Shown: in pieces, positions 26,892-34,690 of the stretch
Layout: each line of letters opens with the position of its first letter
Position numbering within the stretch: the first letter of the stretch is position 1
Assembly: GCF_036906915.1 (NCBI RefSeq)
Contig: NZ_JBAKHX010000040.1
Span: 4,738-68,737 of the forward strand
DNA from: Phytohabitans sp036906915
GTDB taxonomy: Bacteria > Actinomycetota > Actinomycetes > Mycobacteriales > Micromonosporaceae
DNA: 64,000 bases
Direction: 5' to 3'
The notes under the pieces: generated by a model
Databases searched by the model: none
Told to the model about the DNA's origin: nothing
What the model saw: only the letters and a program-made list of their open reading frames with translations
Position numbers and translations under genes: made by a program

Positions 26892-28118
26892 ATGCGAATG
26901 AAACGAGCTTGGGTCGCGGCCGCGCTCGCCGGAGCCCTCGCGTTCACCACAGCGTGTAGCGGCGACGACGACAGCGGCTCGTGGAACGGCGGCAAAGGCG
27001 ACGATGGGCCCAAGATCACAGCGACGATCGCGAGCCCGTCGGCTGACGCCAAGGACGTGCCCGCCTCCACCGACATCACGTTCACCACGGAAAACGCCAA
27101 CGACGCGACGGTCGAGCTGAAGGACGCCGACGGCAAGGTGGTCGAGGGCGCGCTTCAGCCCGACGGCAAGTCGTGGCTGCCCAGCGGCGCGCTCGACTAC
27201 GGCACGACGTACACGGCCACCCTGACCGCTACGGGCGCCGACGGCAAGAAGGCGACGGCGACCAACAGTTTTACCACCATGGCCAAGCCTTCCCAGCAGG
27301 TCCGGGTGAGCAGCTTCCTCGCAGACGACCAGATGGTCGGAGTGGGTATGCCATTGATTGTCCGGTTCGGCCGCGCGATCCCCGAGAGCTACCGCGACGA
27401 CGTGCAGCGGCGCATGACCGTGCAGTCGTCCGCGGGCCAGGAGGGCATCTGGCACTGGACCAGCGCCACCGAGGTGCGCTACCGGCCCAAGGAGTTCTGG
27501 CAGGCCAACTCGACGGTGAAGTACAAGCTCCAGACCGGCGGGCTGCCGATGGGCGACGGCTGGTACGGGCGCACCGACTTGACGGTCGACATCAAGATCG
27601 GCCCGTCGTTCATCATGACGGTCGACAACAAGACGAAGCAGATGACCGTCACCAAGGACGGCAAGGTCATCAAGACCATCCCGGTGAGCCTCGGTAAGAA
27701 GACCACCCCGTCGTCCAGCGGCACGATGGTCGTGATCGAAAAGAAGCGCAAGACCGTCTTCGACACCCTGGAAGAGCTGGGTCCTGAAGAGGGCTACCGC
27801 ACCGACATCGAGTATGCCCAGCGGCTCACCTGGGGCGGCGAGTTCATCCACGCCGCGCCCTGGTCAGAGGGTGTGCAGGGCCGCACCAACGTGTCGCACG
27901 GCTGCGTCAACGTGTCGATGGCGATGGGCGCCTGGCTCTTTGGCCAGACCCGCATCGGCGATCCGATCACGGTCAAGGGCACCGAGCGCAAGCTCCAGAA
28001 CGGCAACGGCTGGACCGACTGGAACATGAGCTGGGACGAGTACGTGAAGGGCAGCGCGATCCCCTTCGAGGAGACCGCGCAGGCAACGCCGACGCCGAGC
28101 CCGAGCGCCGCCGGTTAG
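26892..28118 (+). CDS. L,D-transpeptidase lipoprotein, copy 2
   Basis: A 408-residue paralogue of the preceding gene with the same architecture. The lipoprotein signal is LAFTTAC, followed by an acidic/Ser-rich linker, two Ig-like domains and the YkuD domain with HAAPW and NVSHGCVNVS (catalytic Cys near residue 338). An additional C-terminal tail rich in Pro/Ser/Thr (TPTPSPSAAG) distinguishes it. GGAGGTGAGAGG lies before ATG 26892. The tandem pair shares stretches such as MTVDNKTK and GKVIKT-VSLGKK and probably arose by local duplication. A strong terminator follows. Confidence 0.93.
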   Translation: MRMKRAWVAAALAGALAFTTACSGDDDSGSWNGGKGDDGPKITATIASPSADAKDVPASTDITFTTENANDATVELKDADGKVVEGALQPDGKSWLPSGALDYGTTYTATLTATGADGKKATATNSFTTMAKPSQQVRVSSFLADDQMVGVGMPLIVRFGRAIPESYRDDVQRRMTVQSSAGQEGIWHWTSATEVRYRPKEFWQANSTVKYKLQTGGLPMGDGWYGRTDLTVDIKIGPSFIMTVDNKTKQMTVTKDGKVIKTIPVSLGKKTTPSSSGTMVVIEKKRKTVFDTLEELGPEEGYRTDIEYAQRLTWGGEFIHAAPWSEGVQGRTNVSHGCVNVSMAMGAWLFGQTRIGDPITVKGTERKLQNGNGWTDWNMSWDEYVKGSAIPFEETAQATPTPSPSAAG

Positions 28119-28123
28119 ACGAA

Positions 28124-28155
28124 CGAGCCCCGTCCAATCACGGACGGGGCTCGTA
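28124..28155. terminator. 13-bp stem bidirectional terminator
   Basis: ACGAGCCCCGTCC (28124-28136) pairs perfectly with 28143-28155 around a 6-base loop. It lies 5 bases after the second L,D-transpeptidase stop and 11 bases beyond the 3' end of the convergent tRNA-His, so it can end both transcripts. Confidence 0.85.
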
Positions 28156-28166
28156 CCCAAAAGAGG

Positions 28167-28240
28167 GTGACTGAGGGGATTTGAACCCCCGACACCCGGG
28201 ACCACAACCCGGTGCTCTGCCAACTGAGCTACAGCCACCA
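28167..28240 (-). tRNA. tRNA-His (GTG)
   Basis: The minus strand forms a complete tRNA. The acceptor GTGGCTG pairs with CAGTCAC, with the extra 5' G (-1) typical of tRNA-His opposite C73. The D-arm contains AGCTCAGTTGGCAGAGC, the anticodon loop TTGTGGT gives GTG, and the T-arm is GGGGGTTCAAATCCCCT. CCA is not encoded. Confidence 0.95.
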
Positions 28241-28305
28241 CGGCAAGTGCGCCGACCAATGATAGCCATACGACAGCCGCCTACGTCGACAGGGTAAGGG
28301 CCCGC

Positions 28306-28896
28306 CTACAGCGTGGCGGCGATCGCCTTCGCCGCCTCCACGTCCGGGCCCGGCAGGGGTACGAAGATCGTGCGCCGGTAGTACTCGAGCTCCCGCACGC
28401 TCTCCCGGATGTCCGCGAGCGCCCGGTGCGCCAGCCCCTTGGTTGGCTGCCCGAAGTACACCCGTGGGTACCAGCGCCGGCACAGCTCCTTGATCGACGA
28501 GACGTCGATCATGCGGTAGTGCAGGTGGGCGTCTAGGCGTGGCATGTCGCGCGAGACGAACCCGCGGTCGGTGGCGATCGAGTTGCCGCACAGCGGGGCG
28601 CTGCGGGGGTCCGGCACCCAGGCCGTGACGTACTCCATGACCAGGTCTTCGGCCTCCGCAAGGGTGACCGTCGAGCGGCGGACCTCTTCGGTGAGCCCCG
28701 ACTTCTCGTGCATCTCGCGCACCACGTCGGGCATGCCGTCGAGCGCGGCGTCGTCGGCGTGTATGACCACATCGACGCCGTCACCGAGCACGTTCAGATC
28801 GGGGTCGGTCACCAGCGCCGCCACCTCGATCAACGCGTCTTTTCCGAGATCAAGCCCGGTCATTTCACAGTCGATCCAGACCAGAAGATCAGCCAC
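28306..28896 (-). CDS. orn: Oligoribonuclease
   Basis: A 196-residue DEDDh 3'-5' exoribonuclease that finishes RNA decay by cleaving 2-5-mer oligoribonucleotides to mononucleotides and also degrades pGpG. Motif I is WIDCEMTGLD (Asp9, Glu11). Motif II is carried by GNSIATDRGF, and motif III by GLAHRALADIRESVREL, whose His and Asp complete the DEDDh set. The GTG at 28896 is chosen because the protein then begins MADLLVWID like its homologues. Its 5' end faces the divergent GT87 gene. Confidence 0.95.
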   Translation of the reverse strand: MADLLVWIDCEMTGLDLGKDALIEVAALVTDPDLNVLGDGVDVVIHADDAALDGMPDVVREMHEKSGLTEEVRRSTVTLAEAEDLVMEYVTAWVPDPRSAPLCGNSIATDRGFVSRDMPRLDAHLHYRMIDVSSIKELCRRWYPRVYFGQPTKGLAHRALADIRESVRELEYYRRTIFVPLPGPDVEAAKAIAATL

Positions 28897-28941
28897 GAGG
28901 GTCAGCCTACGCGCTGAACCCGCACAGATACCCTGGCCGAC

Positions 28942-30186
28942 GTGTCGAACCCACCTCGGAAGACAGTCCGCATCACCGCCGTGGTGGGGCTCGCCGCGGC
29001 CGTCGGCTGGTTCCTCCACTGGTACGGCAACCGGCACGACTTCTTCGACCTGCGCATATACATGAGCGCCATGCGCTGGTGGGCGGACGGCAACCCGCTC
29101 TACGACTACGCCCAGCCAGACCGGGTGCAGGGCGAGCTGTACTTCACCTATCCCCCGTTCGCGGCGCTGCTGTTGCGGCCGTTCGCGGAGCTCCCGCTCG
29201 GAGCGACGTTCGCGATCTTCACGGTCGGGTCGGCGATCGCGGTGGCGGTCACCACGTGGTGGCTGGTCGCGCCGGTTGCCGAGCGGCGAGGGCTCCCCCG
29301 CTGGTACGCCGCCGGCCTGGCCATCCCTCTCGTGTTCGCGATCGAGCCGACCCGCGAGACGATCACGTTCGGCCAGATAAACATGCTGCTGATAGTGCTC
29401 ATCCTGGCCGATCTGCTCATCGCGGTACCAAGAAACTCGCGCTGGGCCGGCGTCGGGATCGGCCTGGCGACGGCGCTCAAGCTCTTCCCTGGGATCTTCA
29501 TCGTCTACCTGCTGGTGACGCGGCGCTGGCGCGCGGCGATCACCGCGAGCGCGGCGGCGGCCGTAGCGACGCTGCTCGCGGCGACGGTGGCGCCGCGCGA
29601 CTCGTGGCGGTTCTGGACCCACGAGCTCTGGGCGACCGACCGGGTCGGTCGCACGGACTACACGGGCAACCAGTCGCTGCTCGGCTTGCTCAGCCGGCTC
29701 ACCGCTCCGGACGAGCCGAGCCGGTTGCTGTGGCTCGCGCTCGTGGCGCTCGCCATGGGGTTCGGGTTGTGGCGCGCCGCCCGCGCGGTGCGTGCCGGGG
29801 ACGAGGTGGCGGGGCTGGCGCTGACGGGCCTGGTCGCGGCGCTGATCAGTCCGATCACGTGGCCCCATCACGTGTACTGGTTCGTGCCGGCCCTGGTCGT
29901 GCTGGTCGACGCCGGGCTGCGGGCGGATGGCCGCCGCGTGCGTCCCGCGCTGCTCGCGTTGGCGGTGATCGGGTACGCCACGATCGTGTACGGCGTGGTG
30001 TCGTTCTTCGACTGGGGGGCGGCACCGGAGCCCACCGACTCGGTCGACGAGTTCGTCCGGCGCAATGCGTATGTGCTGCTCACGGTGGTGTTGATCGCCG
30101 TGTTGCCGACCCGCGCCGGAGCCCCTGATTATCCCAGAAGTACCCTCAAAAGGACAGATCTAGCAAACGCCGGTCCACCTCAGTAA
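28942..30186 (+). CDS. GT87-family polyprenol-phosphomannose mannosyltransferase-like protein
   Basis: A 414-residue polytopic membrane protein with about ten helices. The DUF2029/GT87 family adds mannose from polyprenyl-phosphate mannose to lipoglycans in actinobacteria. Typical features are an early loop with DFFDLRIY and GNPLYDYAQ (about residues 30-60), YFTYPPFAALLLRP, TFGQINMLLIVLIL, ALKLFPGIF and the late SPITWPHHVYWFVP. The early Asp residues in the first loop are the usual catalytic candidates. The exact acceptor is unknown. It is read divergently from orn and ends in a strong hairpin shared with the convergent prenyl synthase gene. Confidence 0.8.
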   Translation: MSNPPRKTVRITAVVGLAAAVGWFLHWYGNRHDFFDLRIYMSAMRWWADGNPLYDYAQPDRVQGELYFTYPPFAALLLRPFAELPLGATFAIFTVGSAIAVAVTTWWLVAPVAERRGLPRWYAAGLAIPLVFAIEPTRETITFGQINMLLIVLILADLLIAVPRNSRWAGVGIGLATALKLFPGIFIVYLLVTRRWRAAITASAAAAVATLLAATVAPRDSWRFWTHELWATDRVGRTDYTGNQSLLGLLSRLTAPDEPSRLLWLALVALAMGFGLWRAARAVRAGDEVAGLALTGLVAALISPITWPHHVYWFVPALVVLVDAGLRADGRRVRPALLALAVIGYATIVYGVVSFFDWGAAPEPTDSVDEFVRRNAYVLLTVVLIAVLPTRAGAPDYPRSTLKRTDLANAGPPQ

Positions 30187-30243
30187 TCTGTACTTAACGG
30201 ACGAACTGGACAGACCCTCCTGGTGAGACCGGCCCCCCGGTGA

Positions 30244-30280
30244 GAACGGCCCCTCTGCCACGGCGGCAGAGGGGCCGTTC
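30244..30280. terminator. 16-bp stem bidirectional terminator
   Basis: GAACGGCCCCTCTGCC (30244-30259) is the exact complement of 30265-30280 with a 5-base loop. It lies between the convergent GT87 and prenyl synthase genes and should terminate both. Confidence 0.9.
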
Positions 30281-30294
30281 GTACGAGCGACGAT

Positions 30295-31328
30295 CTAGTG
30301 GGTGCGGCGGGTGGCCATCTGCGCCAGGCCGTCCAGCTCCGCGGCGGGGCCCGGTGCGGAGCCGGCCGAGCGCAGATGGCCGAGCGCCTCCCCGAGCAGG
30401 TCCTCGGCGCGGCGCGCGGCCCAGGCCCGCCCGCCCGCGGCGTCGACCAACTCGGCCGCCCGGTGCAACTCGGCGTCCGAGAGGGGCTGGTCGCCGCGGT
30501 AGAGCGCGGCCAATTCGGCGGCAGCAGGTGTACCGGAGACGAGCGCCGCCACCACGGGCAGCGACTTCTTGCGGTGCTGGAGATCGGCGTACACGGGTTT
30601 GCCCGTGGTCGCCGGGTCACCCCAAATGCCGAGCAGGTCGTCGACCAGCTGGAACGCCAGCCCAAGCCGCTCGCCGAAGCCGCGCAGGTGGTCGACCTGC
30701 CCCCGGGTGCCGTGCCCGAACACGGCTCCCAGGGCACAGGCGCAGCCCAGCAGCGCCCCAGTCTTGCGCTCCGCCATGTCGACACACTCGGGCAGGTCGA
30801 CGTCCATCCGCTCTTCGAACGCCAGGTCGGCGCTCTGCCCCTCGATCAGCTCCTGGACCGCGCGGCTGAGGGTTCGGGCCGCCGGTGCTGTGGCCGGGTG
30901 GTCGGCGTCGGCCAGCACCTCGAAAGCCAGCGCCAGCAGAGCGTCGCCTGCCAGGATCGCGGCGGACGTGCCGAAGCACTGCCACACGGTCGGCCGGTGC
31001 CGGCGCATCTGGTCGCCGTCCATCACGTCGTCGTGCACCAGCGAGAAGTTGTGCACCAGTTCCACCGCCACCGCCGCCGGCACCGCCACGGACGGCGTAC
31101 CGCCGACAGCTCCCGCCGCGAGCAGCGTCAGCGCCGGGCGGAGCGCCTTGCCCCGCCCGCCGGCGTGGCCCCGCCGTCCGCGTCCCACCAGCCGAGGTGG
31201 TAGCCGACGATGTGCCGCATCGCGCCGGGCAGCGTCTCGACCGCGTCACGCAACGCCGGCTCGACCAGATCGCGGCTCCAGGCCAGGGTCTCGGGGACCG
31301 GACGTCCGGCGGTCGCCACGGTGCCCAT
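30295..31328 (-). pseudogene. Polyprenyl (geranylgeranyl) diphosphate synthase with a frameshift
   Basis: The gene starts at ATG 31328 (MGTVATAGRPVPETLAW, MRHIVGYHLGWWDADGG) and continues in another frame from about 31160 (GKALRPALTLLAAGAVGG). One base appears to be missing in the G-rich tract near 31158. Beyond it the enzyme is complete: the first Asp-rich motif LVHDDVMDGDQMRRHRPT, QSADLAFEER, KTGALLGCACALG and the second motif QLVDDLLGIWGD. The total would be about 344 residues, normal for the family. Its start overlaps the stop of the encapsulin gene (TGATG). If the missing base is a sequencing error the enzyme is active, making C15-C20 prenyl diphosphates. Otherwise it is a recent pseudogene. 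Confidence 0.75.
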
Positions 31329-32817
31329 CACCACCCCCGGCCGATCTCGACGTTGTCCAGTACGCCGAGCGCGTCGGGCACCAGCACGGCCACGAGTAGT
31401 AGGCGCTGACCAGGTACGAAATGATCGCCTGCTCGTCAACGCCCATGAACCGCACCGACAGACCCGGCCGGTACTCGTCCGGGATGCCCGTCTGGTGCAG
31501 GCCGATCACGCCCTCGCTCTGCTCGCCGATGCGCATGGCGAGGATCGACGTGGTGCCGTGCGGGCTGATCGGGATCTTGTCGCACGGCAGGAGCGGCACG
31601 CCCCGCCAGGCGGTGGCGGTGGCGACCTTCGGGTTCTGCTGGGAGCCGTCGCCGCGTACGACGGAGCTCGACCCGAATTCCGGTTTCGGTAAGCCCTCGA
31701 CTTTCGGTAAGCCCTCGACGGTGCGGTGCCCGGATAGATGCCGCGGCGCGTGCACTCCCGTCCAAAGGCGACGATCGCCCGCGGGTGAGCGAGCATGAAG
31801 CGGGTCTTGCGGCGCCGGCAGAGCAGCTCGTCGAGGTCGTCGGGGGTCGCGCGTATGGATGCGCTGCTTCAGATCCGCATTGTGCAACAACCCAAACTCC
31901 CGGTTGTTGACCATCTCGTGCTCCTGACGCTCCCGCAACGCCTCAATCGTCAACCGCAACTGCTGCTCCACCTGATTCATCGGATGGTTGAACAAATCAG
32001 CCACCCGCGAATGCACCCGCAACACCGTCTGCGCCACCGACAACTCATACTCCCGAGGCGCCAACTCATAATCGACAAACGTCCCCGGCAACCGCACCTC
32101 ACCCGCATGACCAGACGCCAACTCGATCTCGGCTTCCCCGTGCACGTTCTGCGGCCGAGGCGGGCCTGCGGCCGCCATCGCGAGATGCGCGCGCAGCGCC
32201 TCGGAGCGCTCGGCCAGCTCGGCGAAAGCTGGCCGCGACAGCGACAGCACGGTGCACGGCGTGACCGCCTTCACGGCGTACTCTCAGATGCCCTGCCCGT
32301 CCAGGAGTGACTGCTCGCCGAAGTACTCGCCGTCGGCCAGAACGCCCAGCACCGTCTGGTCGCCGTACTTGCCCGCGCCGACCGTGTTCACCTTGCCGTG
32401 CGCGATGAGGAAGACAGCGTCGACCTGATGTCCAAACTCGACGATCGTGTCGCCGGGGGCATACTCCTGCTGCGTGAAGCGATCCGCGAGCGCGGCGAGC
32501 ACCTCGTTGTCGGCGAAGCCGCGCAGCACTGGCAGCTCGCCCAGTTCCTGCGGGACCACCCGGACGTCGGCGCCGGTGTTGCTGAAGGTCAGCCGGCCGT
32601 CGCCGATGGCGTAACTGAGCCGGCGGTTCACCCGGTACGCGCCACCGGCCGCCTGCACCCAGGGCAGCATCCGCAGCAGCCAGCGCGAGGAGATGGCCTG
32701 CATCTGGGGTACGGACTTCGCGGTCGTGGCCAGGTTGCGCGCGGCTGCCGTAGCCAGGCTGAGCCGCTGCTCACCTTCGCTGTCGAAACCCGCGTCCACC
32801 GAATCAACGACGGTCAT
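31328..32817 (-). pseudogene. Family 2B encapsulin shell protein with several lesions
   Basis: From ATG 32817 the product begins MTVVDSVDAGFDSEGEQ and has the family 2 encapsulin N-arm and E-loop text (SLATAAARNLATTAKSVPQMQ, SSRWLLRMLPWV), then the inserted cyclic-nucleotide-binding-like domain (FADNEVLAALADRFTQQEY, DGEYFGEQSLLDGQGI). TGA at 32284-32286 stands where a Trp is expected, and the frame continues as EYAVKAVTPCTVLSLSR and later HPMNQVEQQLRLTIEALRER. Around 31845 and 31740 the frame leaves and returns (LDELLCRRRKTRFMLAHP, ECTRRGIYPG). The C-terminal shell domain follows (WRGVPLLPCDKIPISPHG, GVIGLHQTGIPDEYRPGL, RFMGVDEQAIISYLVSAYY). One further base is missing near 31389 before VLVPDALGVLDNVEIG. 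The gene is recognisable but disrupted at least three times. Confidence 0.8.
31684..31719. repeat. 18-bp exact tandem duplication
   Basis: TTTCGGTAAGCCCTCGAC occurs twice without interruption (31684-31701 and 31702-31719) inside the damaged part of the encapsulin gene. It encodes a repeated VEGLPK peptide. It looks like a recent slippage event. Confidence 0.85.
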
Positions 32818-33058
32818 CACCAACACCACCTAATCGTCGGGCTGGAAGTTGGTACGAGAATCGCAACCATTTCCATGGCTCGTACAGTCACCCGATAGGC
32901 AATTATCCGAACAGAGGAATTTGCCCTGGTACAAGCCGCCCATGTCCCCAAACGTCGACCCGCATGGCCACCGCGAAGGCCAAGCACGCGAGGGCCACGA
33001 CAAGGCGGGCGCCGTCCTCTCCAGGGTGGACGCGCGGCCGCTCAAGGCGCAGTCGAGA

Positions 33059-33937
33059 TCACCTGCCGGACGCGGACGTCATCCGCGTCCGGCTGCCCTG
33101 ATCGTCGATGGAAGCCGGCGGAGGCAGCGGGTGTGGGGTCGCCGCCGCGCGGGTCGTCGGGGGCCAGGCAAGCACAGGGCGGGCCGGAGGCGGGGCAGCG
33201 GGGAGCAAAGGCTCCGCGGGGCGCGGCGGCGTCGACGCGGATACGGGCGGGGTGTCCGCGAGCGTAGCCGGACGGGCGACCTGAACGGGCGGCGGTGTGA
33301 ATCCGCGTACCGGCCACGCCAGTGCCGCCATGCCGAGCACGATCAGCGCACCGCCCGCCACGAGCAGCCCCCACGTCGTCGAGGCGAGCCAGCCGGGTCG
33401 CACCTCCACGCGCAGGTCGACGGTCAACGCCGCCCGCGCGTCGGGGCGCATGACGATCAGGCTGAGACGCTGTCCGCGTACCAGATGAGGCTCCCACTCG
33501 ACGGCCCCGGCGCCCTGCTGTGTCCACTGTGGTGGCACCGCTGGCGCCAGCACGCCCGCCACCGGGGTGACCCGCACCGGCAGCGTGCCGTTCGTGAGGC
33601 TGACCCGGTCGACCTGCGCGTAAGGGACGCCGGCCAGGTACCGGGCGGCCTCGCCGGCGGGCGTGATGCCGATCAGCGCCGGCCCGGTCTCGGTGCGCGC
33701 GGTGATCCGTAGCTTGGTGTCCCTCGCCCGGGTGAACGGGGCGGTGTTTCGCAGGAGCGCGTCGAGGTCGGCTACGACGACGGCGTGACCGGGGGTGGTG
33801 ATCCGCTCGATCGCGCCGCTGAAGGCGCCGCTGCCGTCGCGATGCTGCATCGCGGTCCACAGTGCACCGCCCACGAGCAGGACAGGGAGCCCCAGGGTCA
33901 GCAGCAGCATCCCGACGGCCGTGCGCACGATCCGCAT
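33059..33937 (-). CDS. Two-helix membrane protein of unknown function
   Basis: A 292-residue protein from ATG 33937, supported by GAGGGGGAA 5 bases upstream. One N-terminal helix (VGMLLLTLGLPVLLVGGALW) is followed by an extracytoplasmic domain of about 165 residues, a second helix (WGLLVAGGALIVLGMAALAW, about 190-210) and a cytoplasmic tail very rich in Pro and Ala. I do not recognise the family. It lies 52 bases after the YcnI-like gene on the same strand and may be the last gene of the copper operon, which would make it a candidate accessory protein. This is inference from position only. Confidence 0.6.
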   Translation of the reverse strand: MRIVRTAVGMLLLTLGLPVLLVGGALWTAMQHRDGSGAFSGAIERITTPGHAVVVADLDALLRNTAPFTRARDTKLRITARTETGPALIGITPAGEAARYLAGVPYAQVDRVSLTNGTLPVRVTPVAGVLAPAVPPQWTQQGAGAVEWEPHLVRGQRLSLIVMRPDARAALTVDLRVEVRPGWLASTTWGLLVAGGALIVLGMAALAWPVRGFTPPPVQVARPATLADTPPVSASTPPRPAEPLLPAAPPPARPVLAWPPTTRAAATPHPLPPPASIDDQGSRTRMTSASGR

Positions 33938-33989
33938 TGCTTTCCCCCTCAAAAGCACCCTTACAGGGGGAAAACGAGTGCGCCGCGAC

Positions 33990-34679
33990 TCAGGTTTCCG
34001 TGCGGCGGGTCCGTGCGAAGGCCAGGCCGCCCAGGACCAACCCGCCCAGACCGGCGACAAGGCCAACGATCGCCAGCGTGATCGGCACCGCGCCGGAGTC
34101 GGATTCCGGGTCGGACGAGCCCGCGTCTGCGGCGGCCGACGGTGACGCGGTGGAGGCGGCGTTCAGGGCCAGGACGGGAGCGGGCTGCTCGGGTTCGGCC
34201 CCGCCCTCCGTCGGCTCCTCGATCCAGCGGGAGATGTTGCCGTCCGAGTACGTCTGGAGCGACTTGAACACCATCTTCGGCACGTCGGGCAGCGGCCCCA
34301 TCGACACCGGGAACTCCTGGAACTCGCCGGGCTTGACGCCGCCGCCCGCCGCCGCGGTCCACGTGATCTTGGCGACGACCTCGCTCACCTGGCTGCCGTG
34401 CACCTCGACGGGCGGGTTGACGGTGCGCTTCTCGACCGCCACCGTCCAGCCGGCCACCGGCATCGTCGACACCGACGCGACCGGGGCGTCCTCCGGCAGC
34501 ACCACCTCGAGCTTGGTGGTCGAGGCGGTGTCGCTCTCGTTCGGCACCCGGAAGGCGAGGCGGGCGTACCCGCCCTGGGTGGCCTCCTGCGGGTTCACCG
34601 TGACGTGCGCCGCGGCGGGAGCCGCGAGGCCGAGGACGGCGACCAGGACGGCGCCGGTGACGAGAGCGAGCCGTTTCAT
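33990..34679 (-). CDS. YcnI-like copper-binding protein (DUF1775)
   Basis: A 229-residue exported, membrane-tethered protein. The signal peptide ends AAPAAA and is followed by HVTVNP, so the mature protein begins with the N-terminal His that binds Cu(II) together with a Glu and Trp in YcnI. Domain text includes ATQGGYARLAFRVPNES, GWTVAVEKR and WTAAAGGGVKPGEFQEFPV (about 30-165), then a Ser/Ala-rich linker and one C-terminal helix (ITLAIVGLVAGLGGLVLGGLAF) with an Arg anchor. The gene is 11 bases after the CopC-CopD gene, so both are one operon. The role is probably copper capture or delivery at the outer membrane face. Confidence 0.9.
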   Translation of the reverse strand: MKRLALVTGAVLVAVLGLAAPAAAHVTVNPQEATQGGYARLAFRVPNESDTASTTKLEVVLPEDAPVASVSTMPVAGWTVAVEKRTVNPPVEVHGSQVSEVVAKITWTAAAGGGVKPGEFQEFPVSMGPLPDVPKMVFKSLQTYSDGNISRWIEEPTEGGAEPEQPAPVLALNAASTASPSAAADAGSSDPESDSGAVPITLAIVGLVAGLGGLVLGGLAFARTRRTET

Positions 34680-34690
34680 CGAAGACCCTT

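Noticed and set aside
32830..33045. Short Cys-containing minus-strand frame upstream of the encapsulin gene
   Set aside because: No ribosome binding site and no recognisable family. The Cys residues fall in a short AT-richer leader and are likely chance.
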